NCBI RefSeq assembly: GCF_016495725.1
Contig: NZ_CP054705.1
Coordinates: forward strand, 3,410,001 to 3,474,000
Reading direction: 5' to 3'
DNA length: 64,000 nt
Source: Salicibibacter cibarius
Lineage (GTDB): Bacteria; Bacillota; Bacilli; Bacillales; Marinococcaceae
Part shown: positions 18,600-28,506 of the stretch, piece after piece
Layout of the letters: every line of letters starts with the position of its first letter
Position numbering within the stretch: position 1 is the first letter of the stretch
Notes under the pieces: generated by a model
Databases searched by the model: none
Told to the model about the DNA's origin: nothing
Seen by the model: only the letters and a program-made list of their open reading frames with translations
Made by a program: the position numbers and the translations under genes

Positions 18600-20327
18600 T
18601 CATTTTTCCGTCAACATTCGTTTGTTTTTTAAATGGCTTTCCAATTTTTCCAACGGCCACGTATTCAGCACTTGATCCGCAAGGAGAAACGCCTTCTTTG
18701 CCGTGCCGATGCCAAACGCCATTTGGCCCAATCCTTCAGCACGGTGCGCATCGGTGTTGATGGCAATGGTTACTCCTTGGTCGACCGCGCGTTTGAGCGC
18801 GTCTGCAGACAAATCCAAGCGGTTGGGGTTTGCATTCAGTTCTAACGCCGTCCCTGTTTCTGCCGCCCGTTTGAAAAGCCAGTCCAAATCCACCCCGTAT
18901 CCTTGCCGCTTGCCGATAAGGCGGCCCGTCGGATGGGCAATGAGATCAACACATGGGTGGTCCAGCGCTGCATTTAAACGCGCGTGGATGGTTGCTTCCG
19001 ATTGAGAGAAAGCGGAATGGATCGAAGCGATGACAAAGTCCAGTTGCCGAAGCGTTTCATCCGTGTAGTCGAGCGTGCCGTCAGGTCTGATATCCATTTC
19101 TATGCCGGAAAAAATCCGAATGTTATCGAATTTTTCATTGGCTTCTCGGATGTCCTCTTGCTGGCGGAGCACACGCGCCTCGCTCAATCCGTTCGCCACT
19201 TGCAAAAAGCGGGAATGGTCGGTAATGGCCATGTACGTGTACCCGCGCTCGATTGCTGCTTTGGCCATTTCCTCGATGGAGTTCGCACCGTCGCTCCACA
19301 CGGTATGCGTGTGGAGATCACCCATCACCTGTTGTAAATCAATATTTTCCCGGTTTTTTTGGTACCATTCCGTTTCAATCGTCCCTTCCCTTGCCTCCGG
19401 CGGGATATTTTCCAAACCAAAATGGGCAAAAAAATCCTTTTCGTTTCGGAAAGTAGTGATTTTGCCTGTTTCACTATCTTCAACGCCATATTCATTAATC
19501 TTCTCGTTTTGTGCTTTCGCGATTCTTCGCATGAGCAGATGGTGGTCCTTGGAACCGGTAAAATGATGGAGGGCACTCGCGAATGCATCGTCGCTCACGA
19601 TTCTAACGTCAACGTTAACGGGGTAGCCCTTGTCCAATTGCAATGACACTTTCTTTTCCCCATCAGCGACAACCTCGGCAATGCCGGCCAACGCTTTGAG
19701 TTGATCCCGCACGTGTTCGGGATCATCGGTTGAGATGACGTAATCAAGATCGCGAACCGTCTCTTTTAGGCGCCGTAAACTTCCTGCCCGGGCAAAACGA
19801 TTGACCACTGTAAACTGTCTCAACGCTGCTTCCATTTCTTCCGCCACCTGTAACATAAAAGCAACCGGCAAGCGTTCGGGACGCTCATTGGTTGCATTTA
19901 ATGCGTCGAGGATTTTTTCTTCTGTTTTCGCCCCGAATCCCGGTAACGTTTGGACCTGTTTTTGTTCACAAGCGTCTTTTAACGATGCAGCATCTGTAAT
20001 CCCGAGTTCTTGATAAAGCTTTCCGACTTTTTTTCCGCCCAACCCGGGCAATTGCAAGAGAACAGGCAAACCCGCAGGCACTTTGGCTTTCAACTCATCC
20101 AGCACTTCGCTTTTACCGGTATCCCTAAGCGCTTCGATGACAGCGGCCGTCCCCTTTCCGATACCGTTCAACGCTTCGGGACGCCCGATCTCTTCAAGGG
20201 TACGCGCTTCACGCTCCAACGCTTGCGCCGCTTTACGGTAGGCGGCAATTTTAAACGGGTTTTCTCCTGCAATTTCTTGATAAATCGCAATCGTTTCCAA
20301 CGTCTGCATCACTTCTTTTTTATCCAA
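18600..20327 (-). CDS. polX: DNA polymerase/3'-5' exonuclease PolX
   Basis: PolX is a family X DNA polymerase with a C-terminal PHP exonuclease, used in base excision repair. The 575 residues show N-terminal helix-hairpin-helix repeats, the nucleotidyltransferase core (RAGSLRRLKETVRDLDYVI) and the PHP motif GDLHTHTVWSDG. I chose the TTG at 20325-20327 (LDKKEVMQTLE), matching the family start and preceded by GAGGAGGG. An upstream ATG adds 21 unmatched residues. Confidence 0.93.
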   Translation of the reverse strand: MDKKEVMQTLETIAIYQEIAGENPFKIAAYRKAAQALEREARTLEEIGRPEALNGIGKGTAAVIEALRDTGKSEVLDELKAKVPAGLPVLLQLPGLGGKKVGKLYQELGITDAASLKDACEQKQVQTLPGFGAKTEEKILDALNATNERPERLPVAFMLQVAEEMEAALRQFTVVNRFARAGSLRRLKETVRDLDYVISTDDPEHVRDQLKALAGIAEVVADGEKKVSLQLDKGYPVNVDVRIVSDDAFASALHHFTGSKDHHLLMRRIAKAQNEKINEYGVEDSETGKITTFRNEKDFFAHFGLENIPPEAREGTIETEWYQKNRENIDLQQVMGDLHTHTVWSDGANSIEEMAKAAIERGYTYMAITDHSRFLQVANGLSEARVLRQQEDIREANEKFDNIRIFSGIEMDIRPDGTLDYTDETLRQLDFVIASIHSAFSQSEATIHARLNAALDHPCVDLIAHPTGRLIGKRQGYGVDLDWLFKRAAETGTALELNANPNRLDLSADALKRAVDQGVTIAINTDAHRAEGLGQMAFGIGTAKKAFLLADQVLNTWPLEKLESHLKNKRMLTEK

Positions 20328-20340
20328 AGCCTCTCCCTCC

Positions 20341-20868
20341 TCACGTCCATACATCCGGCAACCATTGGGATAAAAACGGCGTGTTTTCAATCATCAACCT
20401 GGCGACCGTTGAACTCGCGATCGTATCTTGAACGGCTTCAACAGGGATTATCGCGGCCACAAACAATAAGACAAAAACAACCAGGTACCCTTCGATGAAA
20501 CCTAAAACACCGCCGAGCAGATTATTCAAAGTACGCACAATAGGCAGGTAACGAACGAAGTCCAAGAGCGAAGCAATCATGCGCAACAAAATACGCGTGG
20601 CAAAAAAAAGAATAGCAAAGGCAATTCCGTTATAATACACACTTTCCAAACTAAACGCCGGGATCATCATGCCGCCATCGCTTCCGTCCAAAAATTGGGG
20701 ATATGGAAGCCATAACCGTAAATAATCGGCGAATGGGCTAAAAAATAAAAAGGCAACAATCATCGACCCGAAAAAACTGACAAGATGAAAAAATTGCAGG
20801 ACAAGTCCCCGACGCAGCCCTACGAAGAACTTCGCGAAGAGTATCAGCAATATAAACAGACTTAACAT
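20341..20868 (-). CDS. cvpA: CvpA family membrane protein
   Basis: A 175-residue membrane protein with four hydrophobic segments (about 1-20, 25-45, 62-85 and 100-135), typical of the CvpA/YshB family. In enteric bacteria CvpA is needed for colicin V production; its role in Bacillus is not known. It sits between zapA and polX as in B. subtilis yshB. Confidence 0.9.
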   Translation of the reverse strand: MLSLFILLILFAKFFVGLRRGLVLQFFHLVSFFGSMIVAFLFFSPFADYLRLWLPYPQFLDGSDGGMMIPAFSLESVYYNGIAFAILFFATRILLRMIASLLDFVRYLPIVRTLNNLLGGVLGFIEGYLVVFVLLFVAAIIPVEAVQDTIASSTVARLMIENTPFLSQWLPDVWT

Positions 20869-20874
20869 GCGTAT

Positions 20875-21138
20875 TTAATCCTCTTCCTCCGACATTAACC
20901 CTTGATCCTTTTGCATTTTCAAATAATCATCTGCAATATTGATCGCTGCAAGGACAGCGAGGCGTCTCGTATCAAGGTAAGGGTTCACCCTTTTCATTTC
21001 TCTCATTTTAGCATCCACGTACCTGGAAACATCATTGACATGACCTTTTGATTCATCACTGATAACTGTGTATTGATCCCCGTAGATTGTGACAGTTGTT
21101 CGTTTTTTATCCTGATTGTTAGCTTCTTGACCGGCCAC
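20875..21138 (-). CDS. zapA: cell division protein ZapA
   Basis: ZapA promotes FtsZ-ring assembly. The 87 residues begin at a GTG behind AAGGGAGG and contain the ZapA signature (TVTIYGDQYTV, then YVDAKMREM and LAVLAAINIADDYLK coiled coil). It heads a cluster with cvpA, polX and mutS2. The rnhC gene found near here in B. subtilis is absent. Confidence 0.92.
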   Translation of the reverse strand: MAGQEANNQDKKRTTVTIYGDQYTVISDESKGHVNDVSRYVDAKMREMKRVNPYLDTRRLAVLAAINIADDYLKMQKDQGLMSEEED

Positions 21139-21289
21139 CTGCGAGCGCCTCCCTTTTCACCTCGAACGTGTAATGATATCTGTGAGTATCTATCAATTAA
21201 TTGGAAATGAGCATACTAATCCTATATTATCTAACATCATAACAAATTCCGAAGCTATTGAAAACAAAGGCAAAGATCTTTAACGACCA

Positions 21290-21318
21290 AAAGCGCACCC
21301 TCGCTCGGGGTGCGCTTT
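21290..21318 (-). terminator. terminator after pheT
   Basis: A strong hairpin (AAGCGCACCC with GGGTGCGCTT) lies after the pheT stop. In the minus sense a TTTT run follows the stem. Confidence 0.85.
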
Positions 21319-21320
21319 CT

Positions 21321-23738
21321 TTAATCGCGCAAAGTTGCGCCTAGCCGCGAGCGGAGGGCGGCTACGATTTCTTCATGAATGCTGGCAATTTCTTCGTCTT
21401 TCAGCGTACGCTCACGGTTTAGATAAAGGAGCGAATAGGCGAGTGACTTTTTGCCGGCTTCGATATTTTCTCCTTGGTAGACATCAAACAGATGAATATC
21501 TTCTAGCCATTCTCCCGCGGCCTCCACGATGACCGCTTCCACTTCAGCTGCAGCAATGTTTGCATCGGCAACAACGGCCAAATCCCTTCGGATAGCCGGA
21601 AAGCGAGGGAGGGGTTGATAGCGAATGTCTTCATTGTCTACGGCAAATAGCTTTTCCACATTTAATTCAAACACGTAAGTCGCTTGCAACCCTTGAGCCT
21701 CTTGTTCGAGTGGGTGAAGTTGTCCAAGGAAACCAACGGTTTCGCCATCGATGAGCACTTCCGCGGATCGCCCCGGATGCATGCCTTCCCGTTTACGGGC
21801 GCGAAAGACCGCTTCATTTTCTTTCCCCGCTTGTTTTAACATGCCTTCAACAATTCCTTTTGCGACATAGAAATCGACCTGGATTTCTTCCCCGTTCCAA
21901 GCATGATTGTACCACTGGCCGCTTAATATTCCCGCTACATGTTCATGCTCCGCCGGTTGCTTATTTTCATCTGCATACGGTTCAAAGACGGTCCCAATTT
22001 CAAACAAAAAGACATCTTCAAGTTGACGATTCACGTTGTAGACGCCGGCATCCAGAAGGTGAGGGACCAGGCTTCTTCGCAGCACTTCCCGTTCTTCACT
22101 CATAGGCATAAGCACACCCATCTTCCGATCACTTTCGTGCAGTAAAAATTGATCTGCCTTTTGTACGCTTGTGAGGGAGTAAGTGATTGCCTCTTGCATC
22201 CCCGTGCTTTCAAGAAAACGGCGGAGTTTGCGGCGACTCTTTTGCTCGTCGGTCAAAGCGCCGGCTGAGCGCGCGCCGACCGGCAATGTCGTCGGAATAC
22301 GATCATAGCCATAAAGACGGGCAACTTCTTCGATTAAATCTTCTTCAATCGAAAGATCAAGGCGTCTTGACGGTATACGGACGCGCCATTCATTTCCCAG
22401 ATCCGTCACTTCCAAATCGAGCCGATGCAACAACGCCTCGGTTTCCTCCGGCTCAAGCTCCGTTCCAAGCCGCGTATTTAATCGTTCCAAACTAAGATGA
22501 ACCTCTTGCACAACAGCCGGTAATTCTCCTGATTCCACCGTACCTTTTAGCACAACGCCGCCAGCAATCTCTTCCATTAACGTGACGGCCCTTTCCGCCG
22601 CTTCGGCGGTTCGTTCGAAATCCAATCCTTTTTCGAATCGTTGGCTTGATTCGCTGCGCAACCCTAACCTTCCGGATGTTTTTCTAACATTTAATGCATC
22701 AAATTGTGCCGATTCCAGCAACACACTTGTTGTGTCCGCCTGTACTTCTGTTGACGCGCCGCCCATCACACCCGCGATCGCAACGGGGGCATTGCCATTC
22801 GTGATCAACACATCCTCACCGGAGAGCGTTCGCTCCTGACCGTCCAACGTCTCGATTTTTTCTCCTTGTTCCGCCCGTCTCGTTACGATTTTCTCCGAGC
22901 CAAACCGTTCATAATCGAACGCATGAAGGGGTTGTCCATACTCGAGCAATACATAGTTCGTAATATCGACAATATTATTGATCGGTCGAATACCTGCGGC
23001 CATTAAACGTGTTTGCAACCATAACGGCGATGGGGCTACCGTTATTTTATCGATCACTTTAGCTCCGTAATAAGGGACATCCTCGCCATTTGTCACTTCA
23101 ACGGCGATGCGGTTAGCAGCATTTTTGCGAATCACCCCATGGGTGTAATCGGGATGATGAATCGGACGGTCCAGCAACGCGGACAATTCGTAAGCGACCC
23201 CGAGCATGCTTAAGCAATCCGGACGGTTCGGCGTCAAATCAAGTTCCATAATCACATCATTCAAACCGAGGACCTCAAGCGCATCAAGCCCCGTCGCGAC
23301 CTCTGCCGGCAATTCGACAATTTGACCTTGTTCTGTTTTCGCCAATAACTGCTCATTGAAGCCAAGCTCGTCCAATGCGCAAATCATGCCCGCGGATGTT
23401 TCTCCGCGAATCGTCGTTTCTTCTATTTTTTTATTCCCAGGCAAGGTCGTTCCCGGCATCGCTACGGCAACTTTTTGGCTCTTTTGCACGTTGCTTGCCC
23501 CACAGATGATTTGCTTCGTTTGGTCACCTACATCTACTTGGCATACCGTTAATTTTTCGGCTTCCGGGTGAGGGGCTGTCTCATTCACCTCACCGACGAT
23601 GACACCATCGATCCCGTCATGATAGCGATGGAGCCGATCAACCTCTACCCCAGCCCGGGTAAGCTTTTCAGCAACTTCCTCCGGGGTTGTGTCCGATAAA
23701 TCGATATAATCCGTTAACCATTGATAGGAAACGAGCAT
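21321..23738 (-). CDS. pheT: phenylalanine-tRNA ligase beta subunit
   Basis: The beta subunit of the tetrameric PheRS, used in charging tRNA-Phe. The 805 residues contain the N-terminal EMAP-type tRNA-binding domain (VGEVNETAPHPEAEKL), the B3/B4 editing domain, the B5 domain and the C-terminal FDX-ACB domain. AAGGAAGGTGA precedes the ATG. It follows pheS by 26 bp and shares its T-box control. Confidence 0.98.
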   Translation of the reverse strand: MLVSYQWLTDYIDLSDTTPEEVAEKLTRAGVEVDRLHRYHDGIDGVIVGEVNETAPHPEAEKLTVCQVDVGDQTKQIICGASNVQKSQKVAVAMPGTTLPGNKKIEETTIRGETSAGMICALDELGFNEQLLAKTEQGQIVELPAEVATGLDALEVLGLNDVIMELDLTPNRPDCLSMLGVAYELSALLDRPIHHPDYTHGVIRKNAANRIAVEVTNGEDVPYYGAKVIDKITVAPSPLWLQTRLMAAGIRPINNIVDITNYVLLEYGQPLHAFDYERFGSEKIVTRRAEQGEKIETLDGQERTLSGEDVLITNGNAPVAIAGVMGGASTEVQADTTSVLLESAQFDALNVRKTSGRLGLRSESSQRFEKGLDFERTAEAAERAVTLMEEIAGGVVLKGTVESGELPAVVQEVHLSLERLNTRLGTELEPEETEALLHRLDLEVTDLGNEWRVRIPSRRLDLSIEEDLIEEVARLYGYDRIPTTLPVGARSAGALTDEQKSRRKLRRFLESTGMQEAITYSLTSVQKADQFLLHESDRKMGVLMPMSEEREVLRRSLVPHLLDAGVYNVNRQLEDVFLFEIGTVFEPYADENKQPAEHEHVAGILSGQWYNHAWNGEEIQVDFYVAKGIVEGMLKQAGKENEAVFRARKREGMHPGRSAEVLIDGETVGFLGQLHPLEQEAQGLQATYVFELNVEKLFAVDNEDIRYQPLPRFPAIRRDLAVVADANIAAAEVEAVIVEAAGEWLEDIHLFDVYQGENIEAGKKSLAYSLLYLNRERTLKDEEIASIHEEIVAALRSRLGATLRD

Positions 23739-23764
23739 CGTCGCTTCACCTTCCTTCTTATTTT

Positions 23765-24799
23765 CTACAAATGTTGAAACTGTGATAAAAAACGCGTGTC
23801 ATTCGTGTAAAAATGGCGGATATCGTCGATCCCGTATTTCAACATGGCAAAGCGTTCCACGCCCATGCCAAAAGCAAAGCCACTGTAAATATTTGGATCA
23901 AATCCATTTAATTCCAAAACGCGCGGATGAACCATCCCCGAACCTAACACTTCAATCCATCCGCTTTGCTTGCATATTCGGCAACCTTTGCCTGCACAAA
24001 TGCCGCAAGTGACGTCAATTTCCGCCGATGGTTCCGTAAATGGAAAAAAGCTCGGGCGCAATCGAATCTCTCGGTCTTGGCCAAAGTACTGTTTGACAAA
24101 TGTATCAAATATTCCTTTCAAGTCACTCATTCGCACATTTTCATCCACGTAGAGCCCTTCGATTTGCATAAACTGATGGGAGTGGGTGGCGTCATCTTCG
24201 TCGCGGCGATAGACCTTCCCCGGACAAATAATCCTAACCGGGCCCTCGCCTTCATGCTTTTGCAACGTCCGGGCCTGCACCGGTGACGTTTGCGTTCTCA
24301 ACAGGGTATCTTCACTGGTGTAAAAGGAATCTTGCATGTCCCGGGCCGGATGATTCGGGGGCAAATTGATCATTTCAAAATTAAAATAATCTGTCTCCAC
24401 TTCCGGCCCTTCCGTTACTTCAAACCCAAGGCCGATAAAAATGTCCTCGATCTCCTCCACAACGGCTGTAAGCGGATGAGTGGAACCCTGATTCATGGGC
24501 CTTCCCGGCAATGTTACATCGATTTCTTCCTCTTCAAGCCTTTGTTCCAATTCGGCTTTCTCAAAAACTTCCCCTTTATTAGCCAGTGCCTCTTGAATAC
24601 TTTCGCGAACCTCGTTAGCCTTTTGGCCGACGACAGGACGTTCTTCGGCTGATAGTTGCCCCATCCCGCGCAGAACCTCCGTAATGGCTCCTTTTTTCCC
24701 CAGATAACGGATGCGCACTTGTTCTAGAGCCTTCTTGTCATCGCTAGCCTGTACGGCTTCGAGCGCTTCCGATTCAAGCGCCTTTAATCGTTCAATCAT
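23765..24799 (-). CDS. pheS: phenylalanine-tRNA ligase alpha subunit
   Basis: The catalytic subunit of PheRS. The 344 residues have an N-terminal coiled coil (about 1-85) and the class II core with motif 2 ([20 protein letters not shown]) and motif 3 ([14 protein letters not shown]). It is the first gene of pheST, preceded by a Phe-specific T-box leader. Confidence 0.98.
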   Translation of the reverse strand: MIERLKALESEALEAVQASDDKKALEQVRIRYLGKKGAITEVLRGMGQLSAEERPVVGQKANEVRESIQEALANKGEVFEKAELEQRLEEEEIDVTLPGRPMNQGSTHPLTAVVEEIEDIFIGLGFEVTEGPEVETDYFNFEMINLPPNHPARDMQDSFYTSEDTLLRTQTSPVQARTLQKHEGEGPVRIICPGKVYRRDEDDATHSHQFMQIEGLYVDENVRMSDLKGIFDTFVKQYFGQDREIRLRPSFFPFTEPSAEIDVTCGICAGKGCRICKQSGWIEVLGSGMVHPRVLELNGFDPNIYSGFAFGMGVERFAMLKYGIDDIRHFYTNDTRFLSQFQHL

Positions 24800-24819
24800 T
24801 TCGTGTGTCCTCCTTTGTT

Positions 24820-25062
24820 AAAAATAAAAACCTCCGCCCCCTAAAAAAGGGACGAAGGTTTCGCGGTACCACCCTTGTTAACGACAGCAACTATCGTTCA
24901 CTCTTGCAAATAACGGCTTGCGCCCGGTACACTTTTTTAGACTTGCTTTCAGTGCCAACTCCGGAGTGAATTCCAAAGCTCTTAACGCAGGGGAGCTCTC
25001 AATCCATGACTCCCCCTTCCTGGCCGCCAGTGTTCCAAGTACTACGCTCTTTCATTGTTTTT
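24820..25062 (-). promoter_or_regulatory. T-box leader of pheST (Phe, UUC)
   Basis: The minus sense contains AGGGTGGTACCGCG at 24862-24876, the conserved T-box sequence that pairs with the uncharged tRNA acceptor end. A terminator with a U-run follows (24820-24861). In stem I the specifier loop reads GAATTCAC, giving the Phe codon UUC at 24968-24970. Uncharged tRNA-Phe would allow readthrough into pheS. Confidence 0.95.
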
Positions 25063-25218
25063 TCAATATGCTTGTATAACAAACAGTATAATCCATTTTT
25101 TTATCTGTGTGAACCTCTCCACCTAAATCAAAGATTTTGATGGAGCATCCCTTATCTTAAATACAGCGCAAACAAAAGCGGTTAAGACGCCTTCGGCGAC
25201 TCTAATGCTTTCGTAAGG

Positions 25219-25986
25219 CTAATGAATGAAGACAGGGTCGTATATTCGAGCCAAGACAGTGCCTTTTATATCCATCACCGAACAAACCGCAGAGTTGTTA
25301 ATTCCGAGGTCTACCGCACATATTTTTTGGTCGTTGATTTTGGTTTTATTTAATGTCACGTTTGATTGATAACTAACGTTTAGGAAATACTTTTTTCCGG
25401 CTTTAACAAGCGTAGGGTTGTTTTCTTTCCAATCCCAAACGCCGCGTTTATATAAGTCTTGGTCTTTGAAGGTGATATCCACCCAGACCCAGTCATTATT
25501 ATCAAAAATTTTGATTTGAGCCGTTTTATCCGATGTTCGGTTAAACATATTACCTCGATAAAACACCGGGAATTCCTTGTGTTTTAATTGCAACCTCGGA
25601 GGGTTCTTTTTAAAATTTTTTCCTTCGGAAAGCGCAATTGCTTTCTCTTCTTCCCAGTTACGCAAATTGGAACGATAGCTTTTCACTTTCCCAAACGCCG
25701 CAGCAATGGCGCTTCTTCGAAAGTATGAAGGAAATTTATGAAAACGAGCATTAAATGCCCGGTACTTCGGAGAAGGATTTGATTCAGTTGTATGGATGAG
25801 CCGTTCCACCGCAGGAACGATAGATTTCGTCGTCATCTCATCAAGGTTATCAAACTCTTTGTCTATCACTTCGATAATAAAAGTAATAAAAGTCAGTGCG
25901 TCGTTGTAGATATCCAGTGTTGCGTCAAAGATACGAGAGTGATTCGTAATCTTGTGCGACAGCGTTTTGGCTATGTTCATCATCAA
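25219..25986 (-). pseudogene. tnpB: truncated TnpB (RNA-guided nuclease family) fragment
   Basis: The 255 residues match the N-terminal half of IS605 OrfB/TnpB proteins and reach the first RuvC motif (AVDLGINNSAVC, with catalytic Asp). The reading frame then stops after DPVFIH. RuvC II (Glu) and III (Asp) and the zinc ribbon are missing. A remnant of the C-terminal tail follows out of frame, which indicates an internal deletion. It should have no nuclease activity. Confidence 0.85.
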
Positions 25987-26240
25987 ACCCTCCTTCTAAA
26001 AGTATCCCAAGGTCATCTAATTATAACGGAACATTTGTTTGAATTCATTATACCTTACCCTTTATGCAAAGTCTAATCTTATACTTAACCACTATGATTT
26101 TAAAAATAAACAGACCATGATCTTAGCGCCTAACCCCCACTAAATTTGAAGGGGAATGCGGTGCTAACTTTTTGTTCAAGTCATGGGTCAATAACCGGAC
26201 CGTTCGCTCATCATGCTTTCAATCATTTTATCCCGGTGGT

Positions 26241-26336
26241 AAGCGCCCGTAAAACTCCCGCTTCAACGGGAGTTAACGGGCGACTAACACCCCGATTCGT
26301 TCAACTAACCATCAGAGGGAAAAACCCCCTCTGATG
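26241..26336. repeat. two hairpins at the IS200/IS605-type left end
   Basis: CGCCCGTAAAACTCCCG pairs with CGGGAGTTAACGGGCG (26246-26282). CATCAGAGGG pairs with CCCTCTGATG (26310-26336). Such subterminal hairpins are what single-strand transposases of this family recognise. Confidence 0.7.
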
Positions 26337-27876
26337 GAAGTTTCACTTTATATTCTTTTTGCAACGGTTTTTCAGCCGGACCCTCGATCACTTCCCCGGA
26401 ATAGGAAAACCTTGATCCGTGGCATGGGCAATCCCAAGTGCGATCCGCGCCGTTCCAATTCACCTCGCAGCCCACGTGTGTGCATGTTGTGTCAACGACG
26501 TGAAGTTCACCATCTTTATCCCGGTACGCCCCTTTGCGTTTTCCGTCGATCCGCACGACAGCCCCTTCGTCCTTTGCCAAGCCTTTCATTTCCTTGTTTG
26601 AGGTCTCTGCTTTTCCTTCGACGAGATGCTTCGCCACATCGAAGTTTTCACGAAGGAAATGTTTCAGACTGGGGTCAGCATAAAAACGGGACGGTGTAAA
26701 AAGAGACGTGTATCGGTTTTCTTTTTCCAACACAAGGTCTTTAAGCAACAGCGCGGCAGCCGTCCCATTAGTCATCCCCCATTTTCGATAACCGGTGGCA
26801 ACAAGAATGTTTTGCTCGGAAGATTGTGAGGTCAAATGGCCTATATAAGGGAGATTGTCAAGTGTCGTCAAATCTTGCGTGGACCAGCGGTTGACTTGTT
26901 TTTCAATGCCGAGGACGTCTTCCCCGAACGTTTGCAAGGCGTTGTAGTGGTCATGCGTGTCTATACCCTGACCTGTCTTATGGCCTTCCCCGCCGACTAG
27001 GACTAACGCTTCGCCATCAATGTTGGCAGAACGCAGCGAACGCGTCGGTTGATCCACGCTTATATACATCCCGCCCGGGTACGCCATTTTCGGTTTTATG
27101 GCAACGACATAGGAACGCTCCGCGTGCATCCTTGTAAAATAAAAACCGGTCCCTTCATAAAACGGAAAATGGGAACAAGATAAAATATATTTCGCTTGGA
27201 CACGGGCATCTCCACGAGTGATCACGGATGGTTCCTCCCCCCGTTCCACATGGACGGCGGTCGTGTTCTCAAAAATCCGCCCGCCTTTATCAACGATGGT
27301 TTTTACAAGCGGCGCCAAGTAACGGAGCGGGTGAAACTGGGCCTGGTCTTTCATCACCAACGCATTTTTAACGCTTATATCAATCGGGAGCTCTTCAAGA
27401 ATCCCTCCATCGATGTTCAGTTTTTCATAAGCCGCTGCTTCTTTTTCCAATTTCTTTTTATATTTCGGAGTCGTTGCGTAAAGATAAGCGTCTTCCGTGC
27501 GAAAATCACAGTTAATCCCATGCGTGTCAATCGTCTCACGAATAAATGCCATCGCTTCCTTATTCGCTTCATAGTAAAGCCTTGCATTTGTCTTTCCTAA
27601 ATGTTGGATAAATTCATCATAGATCAACCCGTGTTGAGCGGTTACTTTCGCGGTGGTATGACCGGTTGTGCCATTGAGCAGCTTCCCGGCTTCTACCAAC
27701 GCAACTTGCAAGCCTTCTTGAACGAGAAGATACGCGGCTGTAATGCCTGTGATTCCTCCGCCAACGATGACAACATCTGTTTTCATATTATCTTTTAACG
27801 GTTCGAAATCCGGTAGGTCTACCGATGCTTGCCAAGCGGTTTCCGAAAACTTTTCTTCGGTATGTTGATCTGCCAT
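26305..27876 (-). CDS. FAD-dependent oxidoreductase with C-terminal Rieske domain
   Basis: A 523-residue cytoplasmic protein like B. subtilis YhfW. The N-terminal FAD domain has VVIVGGGITGITAAYLL (about 35-50). The C-terminal Rieske [2Fe-2S] domain has CTHVGC and CPCHGSRF. The substrate is unknown. The start ATG at 27876 follows AAGGAG; an earlier ATG would add 14 residues. The last ~13 codons (VKLPSEGVFPSDG) lie within the hairpin of the adjacent IS end, so the native C-terminus was probably replaced. A two-hairpin repeat starts 17 bp upstream. Confidence 0.88.
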   Translation of the reverse strand: MADQHTEEKFSETAWQASVDLPDFEPLKDNMKTDVVIVGGGITGITAAYLLVQEGLQVALVEAGKLLNGTTGHTTAKVTAQHGLIYDEFIQHLGKTNARLYYEANKEAMAFIRETIDTHGINCDFRTEDAYLYATTPKYKKKLEKEAAAYEKLNIDGGILEELPIDISVKNALVMKDQAQFHPLRYLAPLVKTIVDKGGRIFENTTAVHVERGEEPSVITRGDARVQAKYILSCSHFPFYEGTGFYFTRMHAERSYVVAIKPKMAYPGGMYISVDQPTRSLRSANIDGEALVLVGGEGHKTGQGIDTHDHYNALQTFGEDVLGIEKQVNRWSTQDLTTLDNLPYIGHLTSQSSEQNILVATGYRKWGMTNGTAAALLLKDLVLEKENRYTSLFTPSRFYADPSLKHFLRENFDVAKHLVEGKAETSNKEMKGLAKDEGAVVRIDGKRKGAYRDKDGELHVVDTTCTHVGCEVNWNGADRTWDCPCHGSRFSYSGEVIEGPAEKPLQKEYKVKLPSEGVFPSDG

Positions 27877-27892
27877 TAAAAAGCGCTCCTTC

Positions 27893-27991
27893 ATTAGAAA
27901 AAATTGGCTTTTCACCAAGTCTGGCGAAAGCCTTAATTTTTCTTATACTTTAATCCGTCACCCTCAGTTAATCTTAAAGTGTAAACATAAG
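27893..27991 (-). repeat. two-hairpin dispersed repeat, variant B1
   Basis: The first hairpin GGCTTTTC..CCA/TGG..GAAAGCC resembles the A copies. The second is CTTATACTTTAA with TTAAAG..ATAAG around a longer loop. It shares CTTATACTTT with the A copies and B2 at 60339. Confidence 0.8.
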
Positions 27992-28102
27992 ATAGCGTTA
28001 TTATTTACAACTCATCGCTCGGTATGCGTGTGAAGGGCGTGCGTATAATGGCGGCGGACAAGCGTTGGGGCAGGGCCGGATTCAGAGCGGGGCCCGGCTT
28101 CG

Positions 28103-28465
28103 TTCGGACATATTACGGCTACTTCGTTGGGAAACTGTCCGAGCTAACCCTTGATTCGGACAGTTGGTGCTTACATCCTCGTAAAATTGTCCGAGGCAGG
28201 CCCAGGTTCGGACAGATTTCGTTCGCTCCCTCGTGTATTTGTCCGAGCTTCGAAAGCATGGCGACCGAACTTGTGCGACGTTGACCTTTTCAGGCGCCAT
28301 GAAGCGGTTATGGCAACCGAAAACGAGAGCCAATCGCTCTTTCAGTCCTCATAAAGAGCTCATGGTGACCGAATTTGATCCAAGAAGCTCTTTTCGGGCG
28401 TCATAGAGCGGTTATGGTGACCGAATTCAAGCGAAGCAGCTTTTTTCAGGCGCCATGAAGCTGCG
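28103..28465. repeat. seven-unit 52-bp array with a switch of arm sequence
   Basis: Unit starts are 28103, 28155, 28207, 28258, 28310, 28362 and 28414. Units 1-3 have TTCGGACA/TGTCCGA arms. Units 4-7 have ATGGCGACCG-type 5' arms with GGCGCCAT-type 3' arms. The period continues in register across the switch. The ~400 bp upstream of the MTH1187 gene's terminator contain no supported gene. Confidence 0.88.
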
Positions 28466-28471
28466 AAAAAA

Positions 28472-28500
28472 AGCGAACGGAGCATTCCCGTTCGCCTTTT
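28472..28500 (-). terminator. terminator after the MTH1187-family gene
   Basis: GCGAACGG pairs with CCGTTCGC around AGCATTC; TTTTTTT follows in the minus sense. Confidence 0.85.
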
Positions 28501-28506
28501 TGCAGT

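Larger units (their letters stand above)
25105..26347 (-). mobile_element. decayed IS200/IS605-type element with truncated tnpB
   Basis: The segment holds a tnpB fragment. Downstream of it, in the minus sense, is a tail coding for a TKALESPKAS-like end and an AT-rich right end reading TTTAGGTGGAGAGGTTCAC. The upstream side ends in two hairpins (26241-26336). No tnpA is present. The element abuts the 3' end of the FAD/Rieske gene. The exact ends are inferred. Confidence 0.65.

Noticed and set aside
28103-28465. CRISPR-like repetition
   Set aside because: Units are 52 bp with internal inverted arms and no conserved repeat separated by unique spacers; no cas genes are present.
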